This document shows, piece by piece, positions 1 to 7,232 of a DNA stretch of 64,000 nt. This stretch comes from Bacteroidales bacterium. Its GTDB lineage: Bacteria > Bacteroidota > Bacteroidia > Bacteroidales > UBA932. The position numbers and the translations under genes are program-made. Each line of letters opens with the position of its first letter. Positions within the stretch are counted from its first letter, which is position 1. The notes under the pieces were generated by a model. It made no database searches, was not told the origin of the DNA, and saw only the letters and a program-made list of their open reading frames with translations. The stretch is taken from positions 1-64,000 of the forward strand of contig JAEESO010000002.1 of the NCBI GenBank assembly GCA_016286385.1. The letters run 5' to 3'.

Positions 1-3
1 TAC

Positions 4-19
4 AGTACCGGAAGGTACT
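4..19. repeat. Short perfect hairpin at window edge
   Basis: AGTACC (4-9) and GGTACT (14-19) form a perfect 6-bp stem with a GGAA tetraloop. The rest of 1-96 holds no gene that I can support. It could be the end of a terminator or a repeat cut by the window edge; no second copy is seen here. Confidence 0.35.
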
Positions 20-96
20 CACCAGGAGCATAATCGGCATTAAACGTACGTGGCCAGTACCAATAGCTGGGGGAAGGCTGTAACGGGGAATTTTTG

Positions 97-104
97 TATC
101 TTTG
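97..104 (+). promoter_or_regulatory. -7 element of the nitroreductase gene
   Basis: TATCTTTG matches the Bacteroidota -7 consensus TAnnTTTG and ends 6 nt before the ATG at 111, so transcription should begin at or next to the start codon. Confidence 0.75.
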
Positions 105-110
105 TACCCT

Positions 111-740
111 ATGGCAGACAATTACTTGGAAAAAAGGGAACAGGAGATACGGGAGGGAAGGCCCAAGGCCGTGAAGCCGCATCCGTCCCTGGAGTCTCTC
201 CTCAAAAAGAACCGCAGTTACCGCGGATATGACGCTTCAAGGCCGATAACCCGCGAGGACCTCCTGAGGCTCCTTGAAGTGACCCGCTGGGTTGGCTCCG
301 GGATGAACGCCCAGCCGCTCCGCTACCGCCTTGTGTGCAGTGAGGAGGCTGCCAGGGTCCACCCCCTTGTGAAACTTGGTGCGGCGCTTCCGGAGGAGCA
401 TCTGCCGCATCCGGGGGAGGAGCCATCGGCCTATATTGTGGTGTGCTCAACGGCGCCGGAAGGGAAGGTGGTGGACATTGACCTTGGAATTGCCGCGCAG
501 AGCATTCTCCTCAAGGCCGTCGAGGCCGGCTTCGGGGGCATCTTCATCCTGAATTTCCGGGCCGATGACCTTCGCGAGGCCCTTGACCTTCCGCTCCAGC
601 CAATTGCTGTTATCGGCCTTGGAAAGCCCTCAGAGAGCATTTTCTTCACAGACGCAAAGCCCGGAGACTCCCTTGACTATTACCGCAAGGGCGGAGCCCA
701 TTTTGTGCCAAAGCTCAAGGTAGAGGACATATTGATTTAA
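111..740 (+). CDS. Nitroreductase-family oxidoreductase
   Basis: A 209-residue protein of the FMN-dependent nitroreductase family, whose members pass electrons from NAD(P)H through FMN to nitro compounds, quinones or related acceptors; the substrate cannot be told here. Visible family features are NRSYR (residues 34-38) and GMNAQPLRYRLV, which fit the FMN-phosphate-binding segments, a central helix with GIAAQSILLKAVEAGFGG, and a C-terminal IAVIGLGKPSE strand-turn. It is probably a soluble homodimer. ATG 111 is chosen because the -7 element lies just upstream; an in-frame TTG at 102 falls inside that element and cannot be the start. The CotH-like gene follows 16 bp later but has its own -7 element. 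Confidence 0.85.
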   Translation: MADNYLEKREQEIREGRPKAVKPHPSLESLLKKNRSYRGYDASRPITREDLLRLLEVTRWVGSGMNAQPLRYRLVCSEEAARVHPLVKLGAALPEEHLPHPGEEPSAYIVVCSTAPEGKVVDIDLGIAAQSILLKAVEAGFGGIFILNFRADDLREALDLPLQPIAVIGLGKPSESIFFTDAKPGDSLDYYRKGGAHFVPKLKVEDILI

Positions 741-744
741 TCAC

Positions 745-752
745 TATCTTTG
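745..752 (+). promoter_or_regulatory. -7 element of the CotH-like gene
   Basis: TATCTTTG, 4 nt before the GTG start at 757. It lies in the 16-bp gap after the nitroreductase stop, so the downstream gene can be transcribed alone. Confidence 0.7.
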
Positions 753-756
753 TGCC

Positions 757-2583
757 GTGAAAAAACTGTGGCTCATACTGTCTGTCCTTTTTCTCTGGTG
801 CTGCCAGCCTGAAAGCATCATTCCGCCCAAGCCGGAAGAGCCCAAGAAGGAGGACCCTAAGCCAGACAAGCCGGGCACGACGGATACACCGGGCACACCT
901 GACAAACCGGATACCCCGGATGAACCGGATGAGCCGGATGAGCCGGACGAACCAGAAGTCCCCGGGGAAGAGGGAAAGCTAAGCGGCACGGTTATCGGCA
1001 CATCCCTGAGCGTAAATTATGATACCGGCCAGTCCAGTACAACCGTCAATACCCGTGAAAACGTCTTTGACGGAAACTACGACACCTTCTTTGCCTCTTA
1101 TGACCGCAGCCGCACCTGGGTGGGCCTTGACCTTGGAACAACTCACGTCATCACAAAGGTTGGCTATTCCCCGCGCATCTCCCAGGAGGGCCGCGTGGAA
1201 CTTGCCCTCATAGAAGGTGCAAATGAGCCGGATTTCTCAGACGCCCTTCCCCTTGCAATCATAAAGCAGAAGGGAATAGCGCGCCAGATGTCGTACATTG
1301 ACATCAACTTCTCCCGCGGAGTAAGGTATGTCCGCTATGTGGGTCCCCATGATGCCCGCTGCAACCTTTCAGAACTGGAATTCTACGGCTGGGAGGGTCA
1401 CGGAAACGATACCCAGTTGTACCAGCTCACCAACCTTCCCACCATAGTAATAAACACCGCCGGAGCAAAGGACATCACCTCCAAGGAAGTGTACATCAAG
1501 TCCAACGTGTACATAGTCTCGGAGGCCGGAAAGAGCCTTCTTTCTGCTGCGGAAACTGAAATCAGGGGCCGCGGCAACGCCAGTTGGGATTTCCCCAAGA
1601 AGCCGTACAAGATAAAGTTTGCCGATAAACAGAGCCCCCTTGGCGCCCCCGCCAAAGACCGCACCTGGACCCTCATCAACAACTACGGTGACAAAACCCT
1701 CATGCGTAACATCCTGGCCTTTGAAGTGAGCCGCAGGGTTGGTATGGCCTACACCCCTTTCTGCACCCCCGTAGACGTTATCCTGAACGGGGAGTACGAG
1801 GGCTGCTACCAGCTATGCGACCAGGTTGAGGTGGATGGTCAGAGAGTCCCCGCAAAGGGCGGATACCTTATAGAGATTGACGCGTACAACTATACGGAGG
1901 ATGTGAATTTCAACTCTTCCAGAGGAATCCCCGTCACTGTCCATTATCCTGATGCCGATAAGATTACATCGGCCCAGAGGACCTTCATCCAGAACTACTT
2001 CGGCCAGATGGAATCGGCCCTTTTCGGATCCAATTTCAAGGATGCCACAAACGGCTACAGGAAGTATCTGGACGTTGATTCCTTCCTCAAGAACTTCATT
2101 TTGGGAGAGTTCTGCGGCAATACTGACACGTACTGGAGCACATATATGTACAAGGATGCCGGGAGCGGAGTGCTGTTCACGGGCCCCATTTGGGACTATG
2201 ACCTTTCCTTTGAGAACGACGGCCGCACCTATCCCATCAATAACATCAACGACTACATCTACTGCACCAAGGGCTCCGTCCCCTCGGATGCTGTAAGGAG
2301 TATGGTAACCCGCATTGTGAAGGAGGATCCTGCGGCCCGCACACGCCTGAAGGCCATATGGGCTCAGAGTAAGGGCCCCCTCGGGGACCTTAACGCCTAC
2401 GTAGACAAAACAGCCGCGCTCCTGGAGGAGTCCCAGCAGCTCAATTTCAAGCGCTGGCCCATCATGAACGAGTGGGTGCACCAGAATCCCCGCATTGAAG
2501 GCTCCTACTCCGGGGAAGTGAAGCGCGTCAAAGACTACATCACAGCCCGCCTCACAAAGTTTGACCAGATAGTGAATAAATGA
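757..2583 (+). CDS. CotH-kinase-family lipoprotein
   Basis: A 608-residue predicted surface lipoprotein. Hydrophobic residues 4-14 end in a double Cys (15-16) as a lipobox-like site, followed by a Pro/Asp/Glu spacer (about 22-75) built from tandem D-E-P and D-T-P triplets. A beta-rich, discoidin-like stretch covers about 80-215 (VGLDLGTTHVITKVGYS). The CotH region starts near 225 with RGRGNASW (270-277) plus KKPYKIKF, NNYGDKTLMRN (308-318), GEYEGCYQL and WDYDLSF (479-485), the last giving candidate metal-binding Asp residues. CotH proteins of spore formers are protein kinases; the role of secreted Bacteroidota homologues is not established. Start is GTG, fixed by the -7 element. A hairpin terminator begins at the stop codon. 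Confidence 0.85.
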   Translation: MKKLWLILSVLFLWCCQPESIIPPKPEEPKKEDPKPDKPGTTDTPGTPDKPDTPDEPDEPDEPDEPEVPGEEGKLSGTVIGTSLSVNYDTGQSSTTVNTRENVFDGNYDTFFASYDRSRTWVGLDLGTTHVITKVGYSPRISQEGRVELALIEGANEPDFSDALPLAIIKQKGIARQMSYIDINFSRGVRYVRYVGPHDARCNLSELEFYGWEGHGNDTQLYQLTNLPTIVINTAGAKDITSKEVYIKSNVYIVSEAGKSLLSAAETEIRGRGNASWDFPKKPYKIKFADKQSPLGAPAKDRTWTLINNYGDKTLMRNILAFEVSRRVGMAYTPFCTPVDVILNGEYEGCYQLCDQVEVDGQRVPAKGGYLIEIDAYNYTEDVNFNSSRGIPVTVHYPDADKITSAQRTFIQNYFGQMESALFGSNFKDATNGYRKYLDVDSFLKNFILGEFCGNTDTYWSTYMYKDAGSGVLFTGPIWDYDLSFENDGRTYPINNINDYIYCTKGSVPSDAVRSMVTRIVKEDPAARTRLKAIWAQSKGPLGDLNAYVDKTAALLEESQQLNFKRWPIMNEWVHQNPRIEGSYSGEVKRVKDYITARLTKFDQIVNK

Positions 2584-2614
2584 AAAAAGACCGGCTTTTC
2601 AACTGGTCTTTTTT
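2583..2614. terminator. Bidirectional intrinsic terminator
   Basis: AAAAAAGACC (2583-2592) pairs perfectly with GGTCTTTTTT (2605-2614), with two further inner pairs and an 8-nt loop. The A/T flanks give a U-run on either strand, so it can end both the CotH-like gene and the leftward tRNA-Leu transcript. Confidence 0.85.
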
Positions 2615-2617
2615 CCG

Positions 2618-2700
2618 TGCGGATGATAAGAGTCGAACTTACACGGGCTAATGCCCACCACCCCCTCAAAGTGGCGTGTCTACCATTTCACCACATCCGC
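2618..2700 (-). tRNA. tRNA-Leu (anticodon GAG)
   Basis: On the minus strand the acceptor arms GCGGATG and CATCCGC pair perfectly, the D arm reads TGGTGAAATGGTAGACACG, the anticodon loop TTGAGGG gives GAG between CCACT and GGTGG, there is a long variable arm (GTGGGCATTAGCCCGTG) and the T arm contains GTTCGACTC. The long variable arm and GAG anticodon make it a type II leucine tRNA reading CUC and CUU. Discriminator A is encoded; CCA is not. Confidence 0.97.
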
Positions 2701-2763
2701 AATTATTTGGGACTGCAAAGATAAGTTCTTTTTTTGAATTCCCAACAATTTTTTTCAAAAAAT

Positions 2764-3432
2764 TTATATTCCGCGGGAAAATTCGGTGTCCCGGAGATTG
2801 CCTTTGAACTCCATGGCCCAAAGGTCTATGGGCTGCTGGTTCAGGATAACCGTAAGGGAATAAGTGCCTTCAAGGTAGTTCCAGCCCACGGTGTTGTCCT
2901 GGGTGCACATATAAAGGACAGTGTTGACCGTGGCATATGTGCAGGAGTATCCCTCCCTTTCAGTTCGGTTTCCGCTGAGGGTTATACCCCAGTTATAGTG
3001 ATTTCCTGTAATGAGAGAGCCGCGCTTTGCCTTCATGATGAAGTTTACGGGATAAGTTTCTCCAAGAAGGGTGTAAGGGCCTTCGAAAGCCATTTCCCAG
3101 GTATCTGAGCCGATGTTTTTGATACTCATGCCCTTCAGCGCCCTTTCCTGGCCCGTTACCTTCCAGACAGTGCCCTCATTCATGATGGATCCGGCGCTTA
3201 TGTCAAAGCGGATGCTGGTGGGATTGCCAAGTCCTTCCACCTTGAATGCGGTTTCAAGCTCTTCCAGGACATCCGTAACCATGTCGTCCACGATGGCCAT
3301 CATATATTCTTTGGTGGGCTGGTTTGAGTAATACTCTGCACCTCCCACAATCTCATATCCGTTGGGACTGTAATGTTTTGAGCAGCCTGCAAGGCAAGCG
3401 AGGGCTGCGGCTATTATGACAATCTTTTTCAT
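2764..3432 (-). CDS. Hypothetical lipoprotein
   Basis: A 222-residue protein whose N-terminus (MKKIVIIAAALACLAGC) is a clear lipoprotein signal with lipobox LAGC, Cys17 being the predicted lipidated residue. The mature part has no motif I recognise; alternating hydrophobic stretches (SIRFDISAGS, WEMAFEGPYTL, NWGITLSGN) suggest a beta-sandwich. The start lies 6 bp after the stop of the beta-barrel gene, so the two are probably one operon and may act together in the outer membrane. The C-terminus ends within 65 bp of the tRNA gene. Function unknown. Confidence 0.8.
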   Translation of the reverse strand: MKKIVIIAAALACLAGCSKHYSPNGYEIVGGAEYYSNQPTKEYMMAIVDDMVTDVLEELETAFKVEGLGNPTSIRFDISAGSIMNEGTVWKVTGQERALKGMSIKNIGSDTWEMAFEGPYTLLGETYPVNFIMKAKRGSLITGNHYNWGITLSGNRTEREGYSCTYATVNTVLYMCTQDNTVGWNYLEGTYSLTVILNQQPIDLWAMEFKGNLRDTEFSRGI

Positions 3433-3438
3433 AATCTT

Positions 3439-4023
3439 CTAGAATCTGAATCCAACACCTACCCTTGCGCCGGTAATGACGTTACCTGCGCAGAACTCTG
3501 CAGTGCCGTAGATGAACTGGCCGCCCCATTCAAAGCCTATGGGAACAATATCCCAGGCAAAGGAGATGGGCTCACCCACAATAGCCTCTCCAAGGTTGAG
3601 GTTTATGCCTGCGGCAGCCTTTGCGTATAGGCGGAAGTGCATGGGGCTGGGGATGAAGAACTTCACCTGCGGGAGGAAAGCCAGCATAGTCTGGCTGAAT
3701 TCCTTCTTTGGGGCATTGCCGATATTATACTTCTTTTCACCGCTCATATAGGAGTAGTTGGCCTGGAGCCCGGCACCCAGCCAGGGGAGGATACGGCGGT
3801 TTACGTCCACCGTGAGTGAGGGGCCTGAACTTACGGTATAATATGGCTCATATATGGAGTACAGATCATTGTGTCTGGTCACGGACCTGTCCTGGTCAAG
3901 GGATGTATAAGTGGCATTCATAAAGCCCATATAGAGGTTGACGTCTGTCCTTCCCTGGGCCTTTGCACTGAAACTGCCGGCGGTGAGAATGGCGGCAGCC
4001 ATAAATATCAATATCTTTTTCAT
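3439..4023 (-). CDS. Small outer-membrane beta-barrel protein
   Basis: A 194-residue protein with a Sec signal peptide (residues 1-22, cleavage after SAKA). The rest alternates aromatic/hydrophobic and polar residues in strands such as GAGLQANYSYMSG and HFRLYAKAAAGINLNLG and ends in VGVGFRF, the terminal Phe pattern used for beta-barrel insertion. Size fits an eight-strand OmpW/OmpA-like barrel; no periplasmic domain is attached. It is first in a two-gene unit with the downstream lipoprotein and has its own -7 element. The substrate or ligand is unknown. Confidence 0.8.
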   Translation of the reverse strand: MKKILIFMAAAILTAGSFSAKAQGRTDVNLYMGFMNATYTSLDQDRSVTRHNDLYSIYEPYYTVSSGPSLTVDVNRRILPWLGAGLQANYSYMSGEKKYNIGNAPKKEFSQTMLAFLPQVKFFIPSPMHFRLYAKAAAGINLNLGEAIVGEPISFAWDIVPIGFEWGGQFIYGTAEFCAGNVITGARVGVGFRF

Positions 4024-4037
4024 ACGGTAATTAGATG

Positions 4038-4045
4038 CAAAGTTA
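4038..4045 (-). promoter_or_regulatory. -7 element of the beta-barrel/lipoprotein unit
   Basis: On the minus strand TAACTTTG lies 14 nt before the ATG at 4023. Confidence 0.6.
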
Positions 4046-4098
4046 AGGGAAAACGTTTCATCGGCCCAAAAATATTTTCAAAGCCCAAAAATTATTCT

Positions 4099-4106
4099 TA
4101 CCTTTG
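4099..4106 (+). promoter_or_regulatory. -7 element of rpsP-rimM
   Basis: TACCTTTG with a leader of about 55 nt before the rpsP ATG at 4166, much longer than for most genes here. The leader (4110-4165) shows no clear strong hairpin, only a weak CCCTC/GGGGG pairing. Confidence 0.65.
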
Positions 4107-4165
4107 CGGTCCCTCACGAGTTGGGGGAAATACGCATTATTAATTTTTAAATCAACAGATTCACA

Positions 4166-4705
4166 ATGGCTGTTAAGATCAGACTCCAGCGCCACGGTAA
4201 GAAGAATTTCGCATTCTTCCACATTGTAGTGGCAGATTCCCGCGCACCGCGCGACGGTAAGTTCATCGAGCTCCTTGGCTCATACAACCCCAACACCAAC
4301 CCCGCTACCATCGTCCTTGACGGTGACAAGGCCCTTGCTTGGCTCAAGGTAGGTGCCCAGCCCACACTGGTTACCCGCCGTATCCTCTCCTATGAGGGTG
4401 TCCTCCTTCGCAAGCACCTTGCAGAGGGTGTTGCAAAGGGTGCTCTCACCCAGGCTCAGGCCGACGAAAAATTCGCCGCCTGGAAGGCTCAGAAGGATGA
4501 GAAGGTTGCCGCCAAGAAGACCGGTCTCAAGAATGAGGCAATTGCTGCTGCAAAGGCTGCAAAGGCCGCTGAGGCTCAGGTGAACGAGGCCCGTGCAAAG
4601 GCTATCGCCGAAAAGAAGGCCGCCGCTGAGGCCGCTGCCGCTGAAAAGGCTGCAGAGGAAGCCGCAGAGGCCGCACCCGCAGAGGAACCCGCAGCAGAGG
4701 CTTAA
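4166..4705 (+). CDS. rpsP: 30S ribosomal protein S16
   Basis: Residues 1-80 are canonical S16: [40 protein letters not shown] and [13 protein letters not shown]16 binds 16S rRNA helices in the body of the small subunit and is needed for assembly. The protein has 179 residues, about twice the usual S16, because of a Lys/Ala/Glu-rich tail from about residue 110 ([32 protein letters not shown]), probably a solvent-exposed helix. Long tails of this kind are common on Bacteroidota S16, so it is not a fusion artefact. The stop overlaps the rimM start (TAATG), indicating translational coupling of two 30S assembly genes. Confidence 0.98.
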   Translation: MAVKIRLQRHGKKNFAFFHIVVADSRAPRDGKFIELLGSYNPNTNPATIVLDGDKALAWLKVGAQPTLVTRRILSYEGVLLRKHLAEGVAKGALTQAQADEKFAAWKAQKDEKVAAKKTGLKNEAIAAAKAAKAAEAQVNEARAKAIAEKKAAAEAAAAEKAAEEAAEAAPAEEPAAEA

Positions 4706-5181
4706 TGCTTAAAATTGCGCAGGTTCTAAAATCCAACGGGACAGACGGAGGGCTGCTTCTCAGTTTCTTTGACGTCTCCCCGGAGGATATTGACCTTCAG
4801 GAACCGGTATTCATCGAATTCGATGGACTGCCGGTTCCCTTTTATTTTGAATCGTTTACGCGTCGCGGCAATAACCGCGCAATTGTCCACGTCACTGGCG
4901 TCCATAATCTGAAGGACGCTGATGAACTTGCCGGCGCCTCCGTCTATGCCGATTATTTTGAGGAGGAGGAAGAGGGAGACCTCACCGGCTGGACTGTGAA
5001 AAAGGCCGATGGTACCCCTGTAGGCACCGTAACCGGCCATGAGGACATCCCCGGCAATCTCTGTATATACGTGGAAACTCCCCATGGAGAGGTGCTTCTG
5101 CCACTTCATGAGGAGCTTGTAGTTTCCATGGATCCGGAAGGGAAGGTCATTACCCTCACCATTCCGGAAGGCCTCATTTAA
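4705..5181 (+). CDS. rimM: 16S rRNA processing protein RimM
   Basis: A 158-residue two-domain RimM. The N-terminal beta-barrel starts LKIAQVLKSNGTDGGLLL and includes PFYFESFTRRGNNRAIVHV and NLKDADELAGASVYAD; the C-terminal PRC-barrel part includes GDLTGWTVKKADGTPVGTVT and the signature-like VLLPLHEELV. RimM binds S19 and the 30S head during late assembly and processing of 16S rRNA. The canonical GR in the first domain appears as SNGTDG, giving moderate divergence. ATG 4705 overlaps the rpsP stop by one base. The 3' end overlaps the convergent hydrolase gene by 4 bp. Confidence 0.93.
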   Translation: MLKIAQVLKSNGTDGGLLLSFFDVSPEDIDLQEPVFIEFDGLPVPFYFESFTRRGNNRAIVHVTGVHNLKDADELAGASVYADYFEEEEEGDLTGWTVKKADGTPVGTVTGHEDIPGNLCIYVETPHGEVLLPLHEELVVSMDPEGKVITLTIPEGLI

Positions 5182-5852
5182 TTTTCTTCAGGTAAAGGGT
5201 CGTTGAAAGGCTCAAGGAAGGGATTTGTCATTCCTTCCCGGCCGATTGTCGTGGGCTGCCCGTGCCCCGGGATGGCATCCGTTTCCCCGGGAAGGACCAT
5301 CACCTTGTGAAGGAGGGAATCCATGAGGACGTCGTAATCACCGCCGGCAAGGTCCGTGCGGCCGATACTCCCCGCAAACAGGGTGTCTCCGCAAAGGAGG
5401 AGATTATCTTCCTTTATGTAGTAGCAGACGCTTCCAGGGCTGTGGCCAGGGGTGTGGATCACATTGAAAGTGATGCCGGCAATTGTGAGGATGTCTCCGC
5501 CAGCCACATCAATGGTGGGGAAGTCGTGATGGAGGAAGTTGAAGCCCTCGGCAAACCTGCCGGAAGTCATCCTTTCCATGATATCCTTGTCTTCCGGGTG
5601 CTCATAGACTTTGAGGCCCGGGAAGGCGGCGCATAGCTTCTCCACGCCCCACACGTGGTCAAAATGTCCGTGGGTAAGGAGGATGGCCTGAGGGGTGATT
5701 CCCAGTGCCTTTAAAAAATCCGTCAGTTCCCGGCAGCCCTCAGGGGAGGACATTCCGGGGTCCACCACCACGCAGTTTTTCTCCCCGTCCTGCCAAAGGA
5801 CTATGCAGTTTGTTTCAAGGGGATTGAAGGTAAATATTCTTGTGTGTAGCAT
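5178..5852 (-). CDS. Metallo-beta-lactamase-fold hydrolase (glyoxalase II-like)
   Basis: A 224-residue MBL-fold hydrolase. Metal ligands are visible in THGHFDHVWG (about 60-69), the second His in NVIHTPGHSPGSVCYY, the bridging Asp in LLCGDTLFAGSIGRTDLAGG and the last His in IPGHGQPT. This pattern fits the YcbL/glyoxalase II-like group, which cleaves thioesters such as hydroxyacylglutathione; it lacks the C-terminal helical glutathione-binding extension of true glyoxalase II, so the substrate is uncertain. It is a lone leftward gene, convergent with rimM (4-bp overlap) and divergent from the deoxynucleoside kinases. The ATG is preceded by a TAAATTTG element. Confidence 0.87.
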   Translation of the reverse strand: MLHTRIFTFNPLETNCIVLWQDGEKNCVVVDPGMSSPEGCRELTDFLKALGITPQAILLTHGHFDHVWGVEKLCAAFPGLKVYEHPEDKDIMERMTSGRFAEGFNFLHHDFPTIDVAGGDILTIAGITFNVIHTPGHSPGSVCYYIKEDNLLLCGDTLFAGSIGRTDLAGGDYDVLMDSLLHKVMVLPGETDAIPGHGQPTTIGREGMTNPFLEPFNDPLPEEN

Positions 5853-5872
5853 CGGCCTCTAATTTTCAATTG

Positions 5873-5880
5873 CAAATTTA
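5873..5880 (-). promoter_or_regulatory. -7 element of the MBL hydrolase gene
   Basis: TAAATTTG on the minus strand, 20 nt before the ATG at 5852. It sits 12 bp from the -7 element of the divergent kinase gene, making a compact bidirectional promoter. Confidence 0.55.
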
Positions 5881-5892
5881 ACAAAGATTTTG

Positions 5893-5900
5893 CATCTTTG
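5893..5900 (+). promoter_or_regulatory. -7 element of the deoxynucleoside kinase pair
   Basis: CATCTTTG deviates from TAnnTTTG only at the first base; the ATG at 5925 follows after 24 nt. Confidence 0.55.
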
Positions 5901-5924
5901 TAATAATGTAACGACCGTCTTCCC

Positions 5925-6536
5925 ATGCATATAGGTATAGCAGGAAACATAGGCGCAGGCAAAACCACGCTTACAACACTTTTGGCCCACCATTACGGCT
6001 GGACGCCAAAATTCGAGTCAGTAACCTACAACCCCTATCTGGAAGACTATTACAAGGACATAAAGCGCTGGTCCTTCGCCCTGGAAATGTACTTCCTCCA
6101 GCAGCGTCTCCATGACATAATGGACATCAGGAAGTCCAAGGATGTAATTATCCAGGACCGCACCCTGTTTGAGGGCGTCCATATCTTTGTGGCCAACAAT
6201 TACGCTCAGGGGAACCTCTCAGAGCGTGACTACAACACATACATGGACACCTATAACGTCATGATGGAGGTTGTACATGAGCCGGACCTTATGATCTATC
6301 TCCGCTCCAGCATAGAGCATCTGGTTTCCCAGATTCAGAAGAGGGGAAGGGACTATGAGCAGTCCATCTCAATCGAGTACCTCGCAGGCCTTAACCAGAG
6401 GTATGAGAAATGGATATCGGAGTACAAGGGCAGGCTCATTATAATTGAAGCGGACAACATGGACTTCCTCAATCGTCCGGAAGATTTTGCCCAGATCACG
6501 GACCGCATAGACGCAGAACTGTATGGATTGTTTTAG
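5925..6536 (+). CDS. Deoxynucleoside kinase, first of a tandem pair
   Basis: A 203-residue kinase of the dCK/dGK/TK2 family, which phosphorylates deoxyribonucleosides with ATP in the salvage pathway. Features: P-loop GNIGAGKTTL (residues 6-15), WTPKFESV substrate strand with catalytic Glu, WSFALEMYFLQQR, the DRTLFEGVHIF motif (family DRS/DRY position) and the lid region LVSQIQKRGRDYEQSISIEY with catalytic and ATP-binding Arg. It is closely similar along its whole length to the next gene (6600-7223). In lactobacilli the two such kinases form a dAdo/dGuo kinase heterodimer; whether this pair does so is inference. The 63-bp gap between the two genes holds a short palindromic repeat. Confidence 0.93.
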   Translation: MHIGIAGNIGAGKTTLTTLLAHHYGWTPKFESVTYNPYLEDYYKDIKRWSFALEMYFLQQRLHDIMDIRKSKDVIIQDRTLFEGVHIFVANNYAQGNLSERDYNTYMDTYNVMMEVVHEPDLMIYLRSSIEHLVSQIQKRGRDYEQSISIEYLAGLNQRYEKWISEYKGRLIIIEADNMDFLNRPEDFAQITDRIDAELYGLF

Positions 6537-6544
6537 GTCATATT

Positions 6545-6570
6545 GTCATTCTGAGCGCAGCGAAGAATCC
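6545..6570. repeat. Dispersed GTCATTCTGAGCG-type repeat, single copy
   Basis: The sequence begins GTCATTCTGAGCG and ends CGAAGAATCC, with ATTCT/AGAAT arms around a GCG/GCG-rich centre. Repeats of this wording occur in many bacterial genomes. Only one copy is in this window, placed exactly in the gap between the two kinase genes. Confidence 0.55.
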
Positions 6571-6599
6571 TAAAGAGATAATAATTAAAACTAGTATAT

Positions 6600-7223
6600 A
6601 TGCATATCGCTATCGCCGGAAATATCGGCAGTGGTAAAACCACCCTTACAAAGATGCTGGCCGCGCATTACGGCTGGACGCCCAAGTTTGAATCAGTGGA
6701 TTTCAATCCATATCTGGCCGATTTCTATGAGGATATGGAGCGCTGGTCCTTCAACCTCCAGATCTATTTCCTCAACAAACGTTTCCAGGATGTTGTGGAA
6801 ATCTCCAAGCACAAGGAGGTCATAATCCAGGACCGCACCATATATGAGGACGCCCGCATCTTTGCGCCCAACCTCCACGCCATGGGTCTTATGACCACCC
6901 GTGACTTCGAGAACTACAGTGACCTCTTTGACCTCATGATGTCACTGGTGAACCCGCCGGACCTTATGATCTACCTCCGTTCCAGCATCCCCAACCTCAT
7001 CGCCCAAATCCAGAAGAGAGGCCGTGAGTATGAGCGCTCAATCCGTATAGACTACATTACGGGCCTCAACCAGCGTTATGAGGACTGGATCAAGGATTAC
7101 AAGTCCCGCCTTCTTATTGTGGATGTGGACAATATCAAGTTCGAGAGCAACCCTGAGGATTTCCAGTACATCACTGATAAGATTGACGCAGAGCTTTACG
7201 GCCTGTTTCCGTCAGACAAATAA
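6600..7223 (+). CDS. Deoxynucleoside kinase, second of a tandem pair
   Basis: A 207-residue paralogue of the preceding kinase with the same layout: P-loop GNIGSGKTTL, WTPKFESVDFNPYLADFY, the DRTIYEDARIF motif in place of DRTLFEGVHIF, and lid LIAQIQKRGREYERSIRIDY. Differences gather around the substrate pocket (QIYFLNKRFQDV versus EMYFLQQRLHDI and the DRT-x-Y/F loop), as expected if the two prefer different deoxynucleosides. No -7 element is evident in the 63-bp spacer, so it is probably co-transcribed with the first copy. The acyl-CoA ligase gene starts 9 bp downstream. Confidence 0.92.
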   Translation: MHIAIAGNIGSGKTTLTKMLAAHYGWTPKFESVDFNPYLADFYEDMERWSFNLQIYFLNKRFQDVVEISKHKEVIIQDRTIYEDARIFAPNLHAMGLMTTRDFENYSDLFDLMMSLVNPPDLMIYLRSSIPNLIAQIQKRGREYERSIRIDYITGLNQRYEDWIKDYKSRLLIVDVDNIKFESNPEDFQYITDKIDAELYGLFPSDK

Positions 7224-7232
7224 CCTAAACTT

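Noticed and set aside
1..96. Fourth bipartite repeat family at the window edge
   Set aside because: A perfect 6-bp hairpin is present, but no second copy or half-unit structure could be found.
4107..4165. Riboswitch or r-protein autoregulatory leader of rpsP
   Set aside because: The leader is short and shows only weak pairing; nothing specific could be supported.
6545..6570. Member of the GTCAT-palindrome family P1-P5
   Set aside because: It starts GTCAT and ends AATC-like, but the centre (TCTGAGCG...CGAAGA) is a different, widely seen repeat.
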